This document shows positions 12,373-23,700 of a stretch of 64,000 nt of DNA, piece after piece (within the stretch, counting starts at the first letter, position 1; each line of letters opens with the position of its first letter). The position numbers were made by a program, and so were the translations under genes. Source of the DNA: Rhea pennata. Lineage: Eukaryota; Chordata; Aves; Rheiformes; Rheidae. Location: NCBI RefSeq assembly GCF_028389875.1, contig NC_084671.1:27993083-28057082 (forward strand), read 5' to 3'. The notes under the pieces are model-generated. The model was not told the origin of the DNA and did not search any database. It saw only the letters and a list, made by a program, of their open reading frames with translations.

Positions 12373-15300
12373 CCTGCACTAATAGGTAGTAAAACAATCC
12401 CTGTCCGGAATAGTTGCAGGCAAATAGCAAGGTGGAACTCAAACCACGCAGCAACGGCACAGGCAATACAATGTGGTGCTCCTGTCTCTGCTCAAGGAGT
12501 GTGACTGTATCACCACCTTGCCTCCTGCTCAAGCCAGTTACAGCTCTCTCTCCAGCAAGTCCTTTTTGCAAGCAGTTATTCATATGCTAAATAAACCAGG
12601 CCTTGCTGTCTTTCAGGAAAATGCCTTGTAAAACGAGGGTTCGTAAGGGCACAGTAGTCTGTATCATGGGGATTTCAAGGGGACTTTTACAGTCCAAGCC
12701 CTTTTCATGCCGAGTATATTAAATAGTATCTCCTGCAAGTCTCCCTGAGCTCCTAGCGATGCAACACCACCACCTAGCACCTCGCAGAGCTGGTGCAAAA
12801 GCAGTGAGCACGCATGGCTGCACCTCTGCTGAAGACCTAAGCGTCTACCCCTTGCTCCCTCAGACAATGTTTCTGAGCAAGGCAGCGCTTGTGTTCTGTC
12901 CATTGGGATTTGCAGGTCCTGAAGGCACAAAGAAAAAGGAGTGAATTAATGACTCCTTGTGTGATAGTTTCCTGCAGGTGCTTTTAAGGAGTGAAAGCCT
13001 CTGACAGGAGACCAGAGTGAAACTGAGTGCTCCTGGGTTCATTTTACACAGGCTGTGGCCCTGGCTTTCCCCTCCTTCCCCTAGCATGTTATTAGGGAAG
13101 GCTGAGGTGGGCATTTGTGAGAGTCAGGAGCATCTGAGGTATCTTAAAACATCTTAAAACAGATCCAGAGGCATACAACCCTCCTTCACTTTCTCATCAT
13201 TTCACATCTCTACTGCCCCAGGATATTCACAGTCGCAAAACCTGCTGGAGCTATAAATACCTCCCAAGTGGACATGCTTGCACTTACTCTGTAGGCTAGA
13301 AATTGCCTGAAATAGCTGGATTTACTGCTCAGTGGTCATTTACCAAAGCAGAGGAGGGCTTTGCAAGCAGAGGACTAAAGCCTCTTAGTAGCCTGTTTGC
13401 ATGGGATAAGAGCATCTGTACTAAGGACAGGGTCGGTATTGGGCCTGTTGCAACCTTTCTCAGCTCAGGTGGGTTCAGTGGGCTTGGAGCTTGCAGAAAG
13501 CTCGTGTGATAGGGGAAGTGGTGGTGAGGGCATGTTTCAGTGTATAATGCTGTGGGAGAACAACGTCAAGCCCCTCAGCTACCCTCTGCTTTAGGTTGCC
13601 AAGGGGATCTCAACTCAGACCTACAAAAACCTCCAAACTCTGGTCAGAATTCAGCAGCAGCAGAAGGCTGAGAGGTTTCCAGAGCTCCTCCACTTGAGGG
13701 ACAAGTTAATCCGAGCAGTCATGTGGAAAGTCAGGCAAAGTGAGAAGCCCAACGGTAATTTCACTGCACAGCTCTGTCATCTCAGGTGAAGTGATCTCCT
13801 GTTCTTTCTAGAAATGTAGAGAGGGGCTGCATGACCCCATCTACCCATGGCTGCGGGCTGCCGTTCCCTCAGCCAGTGGGGCAGTGAGATGGAGAAAGGG
13901 CAGCAAAGGGCATTTAGGGTGATATAAGTCTTTGCAACTGCTCTTTGCATTACTGACCCTGCCTGGGCTGGCCTTTCATGGTCAAAAGATATCATCTTTC
14001 CCAAAGATGACCCCTAAAAGATCCCTAACCTACCCAAAAGCTCACACTTAATGAGAGTCATTTTGCCACTAAGAAATGAGGTTACAAAAAGTCACAGAGT
14101 CCAACTGGTCCCGTAAGAACGGGATGCTTTGCAAGGATTACCAGCAGACTGTTGAGTGGTGGGAAAGGTCTACCTAAGCCTGCTTTTTCTCCCTTCCCAT
14201 TCTGAGCTGCTTGAATAGCTTGGGCAGGGGCTTTGTCTGTCTGCGTGTCTCTGGGGAGAGTCAGTCTGTCAGCCTGCAAGGGCAGGGGGGTGGTGTGGCC
14301 CTGCCCAAGGGGCCCCCAGGAGATTCTGAGCCAGGGGATCCTCTTCAGCGTTGTTCTGCATATCCTTTTTTCTCCCTTTTTCCTACCCAGTGTTGCTTCC
14401 TCAGGCCAGGTGGGTAGCGTGGCTCCCCCAGGAGCTGCACGCACAAGACCGGTGGTAGGTAACGATTTTTTCTTGCTCTTAATATCACCTTACAGTTAAA
14501 AGCCAAAAGAGCCCCTGGCCACTTCGCTGGTCACCACCATCTTCGCAGCCTGTGGTGAAGCTAGCTGCACTACAGCCTGGGGCCTCAGCAGCCCCCCGGC
14601 CGGCTCCTCGGAGCAGAGCCCGCACCCCCCACAGCTCTCCAGGGACACTCCCAAGGACCACCCAGACCCTTAAGGCCAGCAACCCAGCAAACCCTCACCT
14701 GGGACCTGTCCCACAGCCAAGGTGAGTCCCACTGTCTCCTTTGGTCTCCTTTGGGTGTGAGAGCCCAGGACCCTTAGTCACAAGCCTGGCCCAAGCTGTG
14801 CTAGGTGCTATACAAACACAAATGTTCCCGGGAACTGCTGACTAGTGGGTGATGTGACACCTTAGAAAGATCTGTTTGGAAAAGGAGTTTCCCTGCCCCT
14901 TTGGGCTGACTCATGCAACCCAGTAAAGTCAGACCTTAAGTTTTGTATCCCACCCTGTAGTGCTGGAGGTAAACATGGGGCGTTTTACGCTTGTGTTAGG
15001 CTTTGAGGGGATGAGGAAATTCTCTTGGGTTTTGGGAGAACAGGTGAAGAAAGAATTACTACTTTACTCCAGGAGGAAAGAGGAAGCCAGATATAGGTCT
15101 TAAACTCAACCCAAGCAAGGTCTAAACACAAGGCAGGTATGTGAACTTGGGTTTGAGTATCTGTTGGAGAGGCCAGAAGGAAAGAGCTTGCAGTAGGCAG
15201 GTGCGACTGATTTGTCCGTGGCAGCAAGAAACAGGATGCATCTCCATGCAATGCCCTGCTTGAGGACAGATCATTACAGCCCCCAGACTGTCACAGGACT

Positions 15301-17541
15301 TCCACGTATCCAGTGCAGGAGCTGGTGGCTGGAGGTACTAGAGGCAACAGGTCTAGTTTTTTTCCCCTCTGTGTTGTGGGTCTGGTGATGAGCACTTGTC
15401 TCCTGCTGTGTGCAGTGTCCAAGAGCTGGGTGCCCTGCCTGCCTTGAGTCTGAGCCCTCCAGCCCCAGCTGTGTGGGATACAGCCCCAGCTGACCCATCT
15501 CTCTCTGTGCACCCTGCTGCAGCCCACGTGCCCGCTCAGAAGTGACACTGGGATGGGAGCAGGCTGGCCTGTCCCCCACGAAGCTGAGACCTCCCACGAG
15601 CACGCAGAAAGAACAAATGCCCTCAAAAATGATGCCAGATGATGACACCGAATCTGATGAGTCTGCCCTGGATTCACCAGAGGAAACAGCTGGCCCAGGT
15701 ACTGCTGGTCATAGCAACTGCTGTAGGTCATGCCTAATAACTGCCCATTAATTTGAATGGCGCCTCCAGCCATCTCTGCTGTGGTCAGTGCCATGGCTGT
15801 GGGCACGTGGTCTCAATGTGCTCTGCACTCTGGGCCCATGATGGGTGGCTGTTTTAATGTCAGGACAACTCTGCAGGGACAGGCCTGGATGGTACTTCTG
15901 GTGCCACTGTGTCACTTTATTGCTGGGGCTGAAGAGGGAGAAGTCTAAATTCTCTATCCTCGTGCTAGGACTGGTGAAGAGGTGCTGGTAGCTTTATCCT
16001 TTGGCAACTTCTGGCCCTGCCTGGAGGCCTGCGACACCACCCCTTCCCACCAGCGGTGGTGGGTAGCAGCTGAACTGTGCTGAGCAGGACTCGCTGTGTG
16101 ATTGTCTGGCTCCAGGGCTCCCATTTTAACCTTCTGTGCCCTGTGCAGGGACAACTGTGTCTGCCGTGGTGAAGGTCTTGGAGAGACGCCTGGACACAAC
16201 AGCACGGAAACCAGCCGGGGGTGTGAAACTCTTCCCTGAGAGAAGCTCTGGGTCCCCCAAAGCCAGCCAGCCCACCAAGAAACTGCAGGTACTACCCAAA
16301 ACAACAGAGAGAGGCGGGGGGGAAAGCCTGAGGACATCCATAGTAAAATGCTTGCCTTCACAACCACCCCCTTTCCCAATGAGCCTTGAAGATCTGGATT
16401 TAGATTTAGACACAGTGATGCTTTTTAACACAATTTTAGAGAAAAAAAAATGTTTTCCCCTTTCTTAGCATAGTGTCATAGGACACAGTCTGTGCAGCAA
16501 GGAGTTCAGGCAGTGACAGAGACGTGATGCTTGGCCCCTTTCTCCAGCAACAGAAATGTCCTTCCCCTAGCCAAAGAGGGTCCAGTGACCCCCTTCAGGA
16601 AAAATCAGGATTCATGCAATTGGAAGAACAACAGTAAATGCTAGAGAACCAAAATGTGAAAAGGTCTCTGGAACAAATGCAGAGATAATTGGAGCGATGC
16701 AATGGTGAAATTATTAAATTACTAAACCAGGACTTAAATGTAACCTCAATTTATGGGGGAGAGTTGATGTAATTAAAGTAATGGCAGTGTTGGAATCAAA
16801 TTGCTTTTTTAGGGAGGAAAAAAAGGAGAAGGACTTCACCCAAGAAAGGCCCAGTACAAAAACAAAAAAATTTTTTTTTTCATTGCAGTGAGAATGAAAT
16901 TTTGGGCCTTCCTCTAGCAAATTTCTTTTTAAGAAAAGAAAAGAGAAAAGAAAGCATGACATTTGTGGAACAAGTTGCAATTCAGAGAAAAACAGAGAAT
17001 GGGTCTGACCAATGTAAGAATTACGAAAAGTTAGAATGAAGGGCACTAAACCTGGTGCATCTGGTTGTCACACAGATGCATCATGAGATAAATCAGGAAA
17101 TAGCCCCAGAAAAGCAGTGAAGCAGCTCATCCCTTCCTGCGTCCACCCTTGGGCCCCTGCACCCACAGCCCATCCCTGGGCACCCAAGCTGCCAGCTCTG
17201 TGCAGCCTCTGACCTGCAAAAAAAAAAAAAAAAAAAAAAAACCCAGCAAAAAAGGCAGCACAAATTCCAGTTGCTTTCGACTCACTCGTACGGGGCTCTG
17301 GGTGCAAATGCCACGTGTGGCCTGACACTGCCGTTCCCCTCACCACATCTCCCTCACGTTCCCCATCCAGGTTGTGGAGGACATCACTGACCTGGATACA
17401 TCCTCCCTGGAGGACCTCGTGGCACCCCGGGAGCCGCCGGAGGGCCGGCGACGGCCGGCGGCGAGGCTCGGCTGCGATTCGGCAGGTTCCCCCGTCACCA
17501 GCGCCTGGAGCTCGGGCAGTGCGGGGACCAGGGGTTGGTGA
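5570..17541 (+). CDS. DZIP1L: DZIP1L, DAZ-interacting zinc finger 1-like (whole gene, 15 coding exons)
   Basis: Joining 5570-6073, 6961-7045, 7301-7425, 7850-8011, 8339-8476, 9071-9133, 9603-9743, 11037-11067, 11948-11998, 12125-12258, 13595-13754, 14496-14721, 15523-15698, 16149-16288 and 17371-17541 keeps phase throughout and gives 768 residues (human about 767, from memory). Order: N-terminal DZIP1 domain (about 30-165, core VDWRRFSAIDVERVARELDV); C2H2 finger C169-x2-C172-x12-H185-x4-H190; charged coiled coils (about 195-410); conserved block RRNPNLLKQFRPIL (about 445-460); proline/serine-rich tail with an acidic patch; KPAGGV motif; terminal Trp. In mammals the protein works at the ciliary basal body and transition zone, supports septin-2 and polycystin ciliary entry and Hedgehog signalling, and its loss causes recessive polycystic kidney disease. 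All introns begin GT and end AG. It converges on CLDN18. Start 5570 matches the human N-terminal length; an upstream split ATG is the alternative. Confidence 0.93.
6961..7045 (+). CDS. DZIP1L: DZIP1L exon 3, C2H2 zinc finger (169-197)
   Basis: CTCTCCCCAG acceptor and GTGAGC donor. It encodes CQLCDKAFVNYSFLQAHVQRRH, printed here only as the pattern C-x2-C-x12-H-x4-H; all four zinc ligands are present. The exon ends in phase 1. Confidence 0.93.
7301..7425 (+). CDS. DZIP1L: DZIP1L exon 4, coiled coil (197-238)
   Basis: GGCTTTGCAG acceptor. The exon is rich in E, K, R and Q (for example QMEDEIQELKVKLRETQQ). The donor CAC/GTACGG (7426) is weak; a second in-frame donor CGG/GTGCGC at 7432 would add Val-Arg. 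The first is preferred because it keeps the length equal to the human protein across this junction. Confidence 0.87.
7850..8011 (+). CDS. DZIP1L: DZIP1L exon 5, coiled coil (239-292)
   Basis: TCCCTTTAG acceptor and GGG/GTGAGC donor, phase 0 at both ends (54 codons). It contains FERWKEEERTKLHQELD and LFLTEFKDIA, matching the human FDKWKEQEWTKLY...FWDEFKNVA region. Confidence 0.92.
8339..8476 (+). CDS. DZIP1L: DZIP1L exon 6 (293-338)
   Basis: CTACTACAG acceptor and CAG/GTGAGG donor, 46 codons in phase 0. It encodes KLQELQARNVTVSNLGTLQD and a further coiled-coil segment ending EKMDVQ. Confidence 0.91.
9071..9133 (+). CDS. DZIP1L: DZIP1L exon 7 (339-359)
   Basis: A short 21-codon exon with acceptor AATTTGGCAG and donor CAG/GTAAGT. 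It encodes RDEWKQKLKELRREHLA..., matching human TEWKRKVKELHEEHMA. Confidence 0.91.
9546..9571 (+). promoter_or_regulatory. Intronic hairpin holding the exon 8 branch point
   Basis: TTAAGATGCT, a six-base loop AATTTC, then AGCATCTTAA form a perfect 10-bp stem. A good branch-point match (TGCTAAT, 9553-9559) spans stem and loop, about 45 nt before the exon 8 acceptor. Confidence 0.4.
9603..9743 (+). CDS. DZIP1L: DZIP1L exon 8, coiled coil (360-406)
   Basis: Acceptor TTCCTCTCAG and donor ATG/GTATGT, 47 codons in phase 0. It encodes LKNENEKLRATLFQD and ends VIKSQEKM, matching the human IIASQEEM segment. A 10-bp inverted repeat just upstream holds the likely branch point. Confidence 0.91.
10855..10884 (+). 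repeat. Poly(A) tract, 30 bp
   Basis: Thirty uninterrupted As in DZIP1L intron 8. I could not recognise a retroelement body in front of it. Confidence 0.95.
11037..11067 (+). CDS. DZIP1L: DZIP1L exon 9, 31-nt small exon (407-417)
   Basis: Acceptor TTTACAG and donor GAAG/GTAATG. Only 31 nt long, it encodes IKLLSASKPE plus one base. It bridges exon 8 to exon 10 in phase and corresponds to human IQSLSLRKVEG. Confidence 0.82.
11626..11655 (+). repeat. Poly(A) tract, 30 bp
   Basis: Thirty uninterrupted As in DZIP1L intron 9, about 290 bp before exon 10. No attached retroelement is recognised. Confidence 0.95.
11948..11998 (+). CDS. DZIP1L: DZIP1L exon 10 (417-434)
   Basis: Acceptor CTGTGCAG and donor GAAG/GTGGGT. 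It encodes VTREAPKVATAKESSEE, an acidic low-conservation linker matching human KAVDTEEDSPEEEM in position. Phase 1 on both sides. Confidence 0.83.
12125..12258 (+). CDS. DZIP1L: DZIP1L exon 11, conserved RRNPNLLKQFRPIL block (434-478)
   Basis: Acceptor TTTACTGCAG and donor AAG/GTAAGC. The stretch from EALRRNPNLLKQF to EEKLESMGVRK is almost identical to human DZIP1L and is the most conserved part outside the N-terminal domain and finger. Confidence 0.93.
12338..12372 (+). repeat. Poly(T) tract, 35 bp
   Basis: Thirty-five uninterrupted Ts in DZIP1L intron 11, 80 bp after the exon 11 donor. Confidence 0.95.
13595..13754 (+). CDS. DZIP1L: DZIP1L exon 12 (479-532)
   Basis: Acceptor TCTGCTTTAG and donor AACG/GTAATT. 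It encodes VAKGISTQTYKNLQTLVRIQ followed by a basic helix (LRDKLIRAVMWKVRQ), aligned with human DAKGIPIQTLRHLESLLRVQ. Confidence 0.91.
14496..14721 (+). CDS. DZIP1L: DZIP1L exon 13, proline/serine-rich linker (532-607)
   Basis: Acceptor CACCTTACAG and donor CCAAG/GTGAGT. The open frame is rich in Pro, Ser, Ala and Arg, with no recognised domain. The matching human exon is equally low-complexity, so assignment rests on phase, position and composition. Confidence 0.83.
15523..15698 (+). CDS. DZIP1L: DZIP1L exon 14, acidic patch (607-666)
   Basis: Acceptor CCCTGCTGCAG and donor CCCAG/GTACTG. It contains MMPDDDTESDESALDSPEE, matching the human acidic DWDWSDTETSEEN region. Confidence 0.86.
16149..16288 (+). 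CDS. DZIP1L: DZIP1L exon 15, KPAGGV motif (666-712)
   Basis: Acceptor CCTGTGCAG and donor CAG/GTACTA. It encodes VVKVLERRLDTTARKPAGGV, very close to human MVKNLEKQLEAPAKKPAGGV, which fixes the frame of the C-terminal part. Confidence 0.92.
17218..17241 (+). repeat. Poly(A) tract, 24 bp
   Basis: Twenty-four As in the last DZIP1L intron, about 130 bp before the final exon. The pyrimidine-rich acceptor region begins well after it. Confidence 0.95.
17371..17541 (+). CDS. DZIP1L: DZIP1L exon 16, last exon with stop (713-768)
   Basis: Acceptor CCCCATCCAG. It encodes VVEDITDLDTSSLEDL, matching human DESDLEISSLEDLPLDL, then an Arg/Gly/Ser-rich end closing with Trp and TGA (17539-17541); the human protein also ends in Trp. 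The exon is unusually GC-rich. Confidence 0.9.
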   Translation, partial: VVEDITDLDTSSLEDLVAPREPPEGRRRPAARLGCDSAGSPVTSAWSSGSAGTRGW

Positions 17542-18240
17542 TTTCCACCCCCCCCGCCCCACTGGCAGGACTGCCCCATTGCCCTGGGGAGCCTCGCTGC
17601 AAGGTGACACAGGAGGAGAAATGACAGTCCTCCGCAGGAGCCAGCAGCCACTTGATGGTGCCACAAGACCAGGAACAGGCAGCCACCGCTCGGCAGCCTC
17701 CGCCGGCTGCTGCCCGGGCTGCAGCAGTTTCTCTTTCCAGGTTGAAAGCAAATTACCCCAATATTGGGGCTTCTCAAGAGACACAAGGTTTGCATCCTCC
17801 CTGGCCAGGTGCTGTCGTTCCAACCAAGGGCTTTGTGACCAGGAGAGCAGCAGCGATTTCTGCCTTCCCCTTGTGCACGTGTCTGCATGAGTTATAACAC
17901 GGCACAGAGCCCGTCGTAGGGTGCCACGAGCCTGGAGAGCACCAGCAGCTCTCACTGGCTGTTGAGATAGCTCTTGCTGTCCCTGTTCTCCACCGTGGTC
18001 ACAGCCTGACCCTTGAATGTGCCTATTTCATTTTTTTTAAACCGTCCATCAAGCAGAGTCCTATCCAAAAGCTGATTATTTGCCTGTTTGATTATAGGCA
18101 TCACATCAGTCAGGTTCTACTTATAGCATTTATCCATATAAATGAAGTGCGTTTTCCTAAATCTCTCTATTTTTTACATTTGTAGCTGTGCATGAGACAA
18201 TCTGGATCCTTACAGAGGCCAAAAGTTTGTAAGTTTGAAA

Positions 18241-18268
18241 AATACAACGGTGCGATTTTTTTTTTTTT
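18241..18268 (+). terminator. Candidate DZIP1L polyadenylation region (variant signal)
   Basis: I found no canonical AATAAA in the first kilobase after the stop. AATACA (18241-18246), a known weaker variant, is followed by a run of 13 Ts (18256-18268), and another variant, TATAAA, lies at 18137-18142. These would give a 3' untranslated region of about 0.6-0.7 kb. Weak support. Confidence 0.2.
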
Positions 18269-18785
18269 CCTGACACTTCACAACCCACCCTAGCATTGGC
18301 TAAAACTTCATGTTTGTGGGGAATTTAATGTTACGGGCCAGAAAGGCCAGCCACTGCTGAGCAGAACAGCAAAGTGAATTCATTTCACTTCACTGAATGG
18401 CCAAAGTGCCTTCCAGATAGGTGACTGCAGATACGCATAAATGTATATGCACACATCCCTGTGTATGTATGCGTCCACGTGTGTGCTCTGTATATATAGT
18501 ATGTCTCCATATACTGCATACCTCGAAACTTTGAAAGGGAATCTTTCCACTTCAGTCTTTCAGTTTTAAATAAGAACTCTGACTGATTTGTGTTATTCAT
18601 TAAGTTTACAATACAATATAATTTAAAAGACATTTTTCTTTTTCGTTAGTGTTGATCATAACGAATACTGATTTTAAGAAATTAACTGAAACTGGATTGA
18701 TTCATCAATGTCTTTTCTTTTTTTTAAAAAAAAAAAATATGGTTCACCCTCTTCAGGCTGCTGGAAGGGGTATCTGGACCTTGTA

Positions 18786-18788
<3 letters not shown>

Positions 18789-18833
<45 letters not shown>
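18789..18833. repeat. (AT)22 microsatellite with inverted flanks
   Basis: About 45 bp of pure AT flanked by TGTACT on the left and AGTACA on the right, so the whole unit is self-complementary. Confidence 0.95.
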
Positions 18834-18837
<4 letters not shown>

Positions 18838-20712
18838 AGGCTTGGGGGGGGAAGGAGTGTTCACCTCTTCTGTGCGTAGGGGTGACGAAAAGCTAGCTGC
18901 TGCAGTCAGCTTCATGCACTCAACTGAGAGCCCAGATATGAGCAAAAAACACCAGAAAAAGGTGAAGAAAAACGTCTCCTGAGTTTGGGGAAACTCTGAA
19001 AATGCCTGTCAGCCTTCTGCTAAGAGACAGGCAGAACAAGTGCCCTACCAGGTTCAGAGCCTGGGTTTCCCCTATTGCTGATTTTTGTCTCTGGACTTGT
19101 TGCTGGTGTCATGGGAGGCAGCATGAGGATAAGCACGAGCCTCAGCCCCATCTCCCGCTTGCATCCCTCGGCCGCCTGCGTCCTCCACTGTCTCCTGTTA
19201 ATCCATGAGCCCTGGGGGGGAGCTCGGGCTATGCTAACTGAGCGTGCCTACAGGTCGCAATGTCCTTCAGCGGGGACCGAATGATGGTATGGGACTTTGG
19301 GAAGCGACACCCAGCTCCGCAAGCATTGCCTGGTGCCTCTTTAAAAGCACAGTCTGGTAGTCTGATTTTACTGTTTTTCTTCCTGAAAGCTGCAACTGGT
19401 CAGAGTTTTTGGGCTAAAGATGAACACCAGTGTCTGGTGGGTTTTAGGAGATTTAGAAGAGGGTCACTGCATATCAGAGACTGCCACAGCTTATTTTATA
19501 TTGCTAAGCTTTGACTGAGTTTAATTTATTTGAGCAGGAAGTGATTAACTCTGAATATATGAATAGATATACTGACAAGTCATTTTTGTTTCAAATAGGA
19601 CATTTTGAGCCAGCAAACTGGAGAAACTTGCTCCCCATGTGCTACAAGCTGCAGCTAGGTACACCTCAGAAAATGCACTGTGGGTGCAGGAGAGCCGTAA
19701 AGATTCAGTAAGGCGCTTGGGCTATCCCAGGTGACAGGCTATGTCTCCAGACATTGTGTCAGAGAGGAAAAGAGGTGGGGGAGAAGAGCTTCCAAAGCCA
19801 CCAGCTCCATGAGCAGGGAAGCAGGGCTTTTGCATCAAGTGCTCTTGCCTTCCCTCTGTCAGAAAGGAAGATTTTAGACAATTTTTTTTTTTTTTTTATG
19901 GAATCCTTCTCCAGAAAAGAACCTTCTTTTTTATCCCTTACGGTGCTGTGTTTTTTAACCTTTACTTGATGATGCCAAATTGGGCTACATCACAGGGTGC
20001 CCGTCGCTAGGCTAGTGCCCGTTAGCATTGCTGAGTGCTCTTGACATGCTACACAATGAAGAAGCAGCGGAGAACAGAAGGGAAGCTCCCCTAGCAGACG
20101 GATTACTGCGTCCGAGGGAATTAAAAAACAAAGCCAAACAAAACAAAGCCAGTTTAAAGTGTGCAGTGGAAGAGAAAGTCAGAAGCGGGGGGCTCTCACT
20201 TGGAGTCGAGCGTAAATAGACAGACAGGTGTCCTGATAATTCCTTTGCACAAAGATTTATTTGTAACAGCATTAAGAAAACAAATTCAGCTTCTCCCATG
20301 GGAGTTCTCCCATTGTCGAACAAAAGCTGAGTCCAAAATGAATTTGCTTCTCTCTGTAAAGACGAGATGCTGCAACAACACGAGCCAACGTGACTTTGTT
20401 AACAGCAAAAGCAATGCGGAGGCAAGAAGGCAGCGCTGCCATGAACAGGGACGGCCTGTGCAAACCACGGGTGCCACGAAGCAGTGATGCACGTGGCCTG
20501 CCCCTACCCTGCTGTGTCCGTCACTACCTCGCGGGGCCTGAAACTACCTCTCTGCTCTCTCGTGCCTTTGCACCTGTTCCTCCACCGTTTCTGCTGGATG
20601 TAGGTCAAATCCTGCCCACTGCCATGGAGTTACTGTGCACCATGGCTGTTGCGTGCTAGATGGTCACAGTGAGAGTGGTGAGAGCTAGGTTGAATCTATG
20701 AAAGAGAGTAGA

Positions 20713-20742
20713 TTTTTTTTTTTTTGGGGGGGGGGGGGGGGG
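20713..20742 (+). repeat. T13-G17 composite homopolymer
   Basis: A run of 13 Ts passes directly into a run of 17 Gs. Similar junctions occur at 51299-51319. Such runs are error-prone in assemblies, so exact lengths are uncertain. Confidence 0.9.
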
Positions 20743-23700
20743 AGGGCTCAGCACCAGGATACAGCTGGTTGCATGAGGGTGGAGGCACTAAGCCATGCTC
20801 AAAACTCAGATGCCTACTTGAATTGTCAGAAAAGACCTGAAGCCCTCCCAGGTGCTGGCGCTTGGAAAGACTCCTCCACGTTCCTTAACACACAGAGACC
20901 TTTCCTGAAGGGTTAAAAAAAACATAGTTTCATTAAACGATGGAAATTAAAACTCTAGCATCACTGCATGATTTGGTGTACCGGGGCCTGGATATGTGCG
21001 GTCAGTACCTGTACCTTAACCAGGGCGTGCCTCGTGCCTCAGTTTTATATTTCCTCCACTGCAAGCAGCACTGTCCTCACCTCTCTGCCCTGACCTGTGA
21101 CTCCCCTGGTCATGCAATCCTGCTCCTCTCATTACCAAACTGCTCCCTTAGGTTCCTGCAAACTAAAAAGGCTTGATTTTTCACCACCTAAATTTTTGAC
21201 CTTGTTTTCACTTCAGTGAAGTCACAGCTCTGCTAGACATCTGCAAGCAGGTGTTCAAAATCCTGCTGCTTACTTGCCATATTGGCCCATAGGACCTAGG
21301 ACCCTACTCTCTTTTACTGCTCCATCACAGCTATGATGGAACGGTGATTTATTTGACTTTGGACATAGCTTACCACATGATACTTCTTCACATAAGGGCA
21401 GTGTGGGCCTGATAAAGGCTCTACAAGCCTGGCCAGATTTCTTCCATGTTGTGAAGTTTTTCCTAAAACCTAGTGTCTCTCACTAAAAAAAATGTCTCCC
21501 CTTGCTTCATCCCCTCTCCAGAGGGAACAGGAAAACACGTTCAGAATCAGAAACATAAGGAACTGGCCAACTTAAGAAAGAGAAATCACAGAAATCGGGT
21601 TCCTATCTGCAGAGTACCTATTTGCACTACCATGACAAATGAAAGGGTCCAAGAGAAACCTAAGGCCTGGCTAATGCTAATCTAGCTGACCTCTGCTCAG
21701 TTAGCTTCCAGATTACAGACATTGTAAGCTACGGTCCTACCATTTAGGATATACATGGGATGTATTAACGACCCATTTCCCATGGGGGACAAAGCGGCAC
21801 AACTCCAGCGAGATCGGTGAGCCAAGCCTTTGCCCGGAGTGCAGTATCACTGGAGTCTAATGCAGTTCAAAAGAAGGTGTTTTGCATTTTGTTTTTTTCT
21901 CAATGACATTTATCTTTGTAAAACTGGATCTATTGATTGTACTTTTATAAAGCATGAGTGTGTGTAGGACAATTAGCAGCTAATCAAAGCACAACACTAA
22001 TGATCTCTGAATGGAGCACGATTCTCCCAAATAATACACAGCTGAAGAAAAAAAAAGGAAAAGAAAAATCCTATCAAATTTATTCAGCTGGAATATCTCA
22101 CCCAGAAAGCTATTCTCCCATAATATTTGGGGCAAGCACAGTGTCATAAATCTTAGTGCTATTAATCCGTAGACTCATTCATCTCTGTTCAGCTATATAA
22201 AAGCAATAACCTTGTCACTATAGGAAGGAAGATTGGGCTTTTAATTGCATATAGATTTCAGGAGAGTTCTTATCTCATAGTCCAATTTGTAGCTTCTGAT
22301 ACGGGTCTTTGCTTCCCTTGGTCAAAGTCCATGCAAATCTGCCATGCTCTCAAGTAGTTATAAATGTTCCAGAAGCTCAGAAAGAACATATATAGAGCTC
22401 TACTGGGAGATAATGCACTCAAGCTTTTCACCATGTGTTTTATTAGACAAGACTATATTTAATTAGCTGCCCTGAAACAGTATATATATTTTCACTGGAT
22501 GATCAAATTTATGGAAACAAAACCCTTTCAGAAGGGCTGTGCACATGAAAGTTTAACCAAAATTTCCCTGACTCTCCTCTCTCAGCCCTTCAGGAGCTAC
22601 CAAATTGGTCTTTTGCCCTCCAGTTCAATGCCTATAGAGGCAAAGTAATTGGAAGGAGGTCTTCCCTCCTTCACTAGTGACAACCTAGGAGGAAACATCT
22701 GATTTATCATCAGCGGCCAAGGGATCTGGAAGAGTTGTGCCCATGGAAGCATTTGGTTGAGTAAAGTCTGGGACTAGGAGCTGATTATTGCTGTACAAAT
22801 GCTCGAACCAGCAAGCTAGCACATCCTGCTCATGCCCCCCTCCGCAGTTTGGCCCGGAAAATATCTAACTACCGCTCCCAAAGTGGAACCAGACGGCAAA
22901 GCGGGGTGGTGAGAGGTTTGTTCTGCAGTGCCTCGATGGGGCCCTGCATGCTCCGCGAGTGTGCTTCCCGCTGGGCGGCTGGGTAAAAGCTGTGCAGCTC
23001 TCCTCTGAGCAGCTCCGTTTGGCATCAGTGCCAGATTTCAGAGCCTAAATTCCCACTCTGGGGCAAGGTGGTGCCTCCCTGCAGCCCTGGTCAGGGAGCC
23101 AGGCACAACACGGGGTATTGAGGCTGTGTTTTGAGTGGGTGGCTTCGGGGCGCTCCCCTGGCAGTTTGTATGTCCTGGTGTTTCTCGTGTCCATGCGGCG
23201 GGTGCTTAGCACTAAACACAGGGCTCTGGACGCAGCAAGGACCGTAACCCTACGGCATCCTCCGGGTGATGGACCCCTTCACCACGGTACAAATCAGCAG
23301 CTGAACCCAGGAAATAACTTCAGATAACTCTGATCTCCAGGGCAGCTTTTCATCTCTACAAATGGCCTTGCTTGGCCACGGCCTCTGCTCCTGTTTGCTT
23401 TTATTCACTCGTGTGAAATTCCTGGATACAGCTCTGCTTCGGCTCCCTGCCTTTCTCCGTAGTGTTCCGGCCTGCAGTCTGGTTATCTCTACGCTCACTC
23501 ACACCTAAGTGAAACTGAGAGAGAGTCAGTTCAGCGAGTTTGTCAGAGTGTTTCTGCTGCATAAAAAGAAAACATAACTTTCAAAGATGTTCCCTTGTGA
23601 TTTTGTGCGTGTCCCCTTTTGTTCTAATGCACTCAGAAGCCCGTATTTCAAAATTTTCTAGCTTTCTGTATTATTCGTTAACCTGTGTACCTCTACATAA

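Noticed and set aside
13141-13160. Tandem duplication of ATCTTAAAAC.
   Set aside because: Two short copies in intronic DNA are trivial and carry no functional signal.
17068-17955. A 295-codon minus-strand ORF across the last DZIP1L exon.
   Set aside because: It is a shadow of a GC-rich real exon in the other strand, includes a run of phenylalanines from a poly(A) tract, and matches no family.
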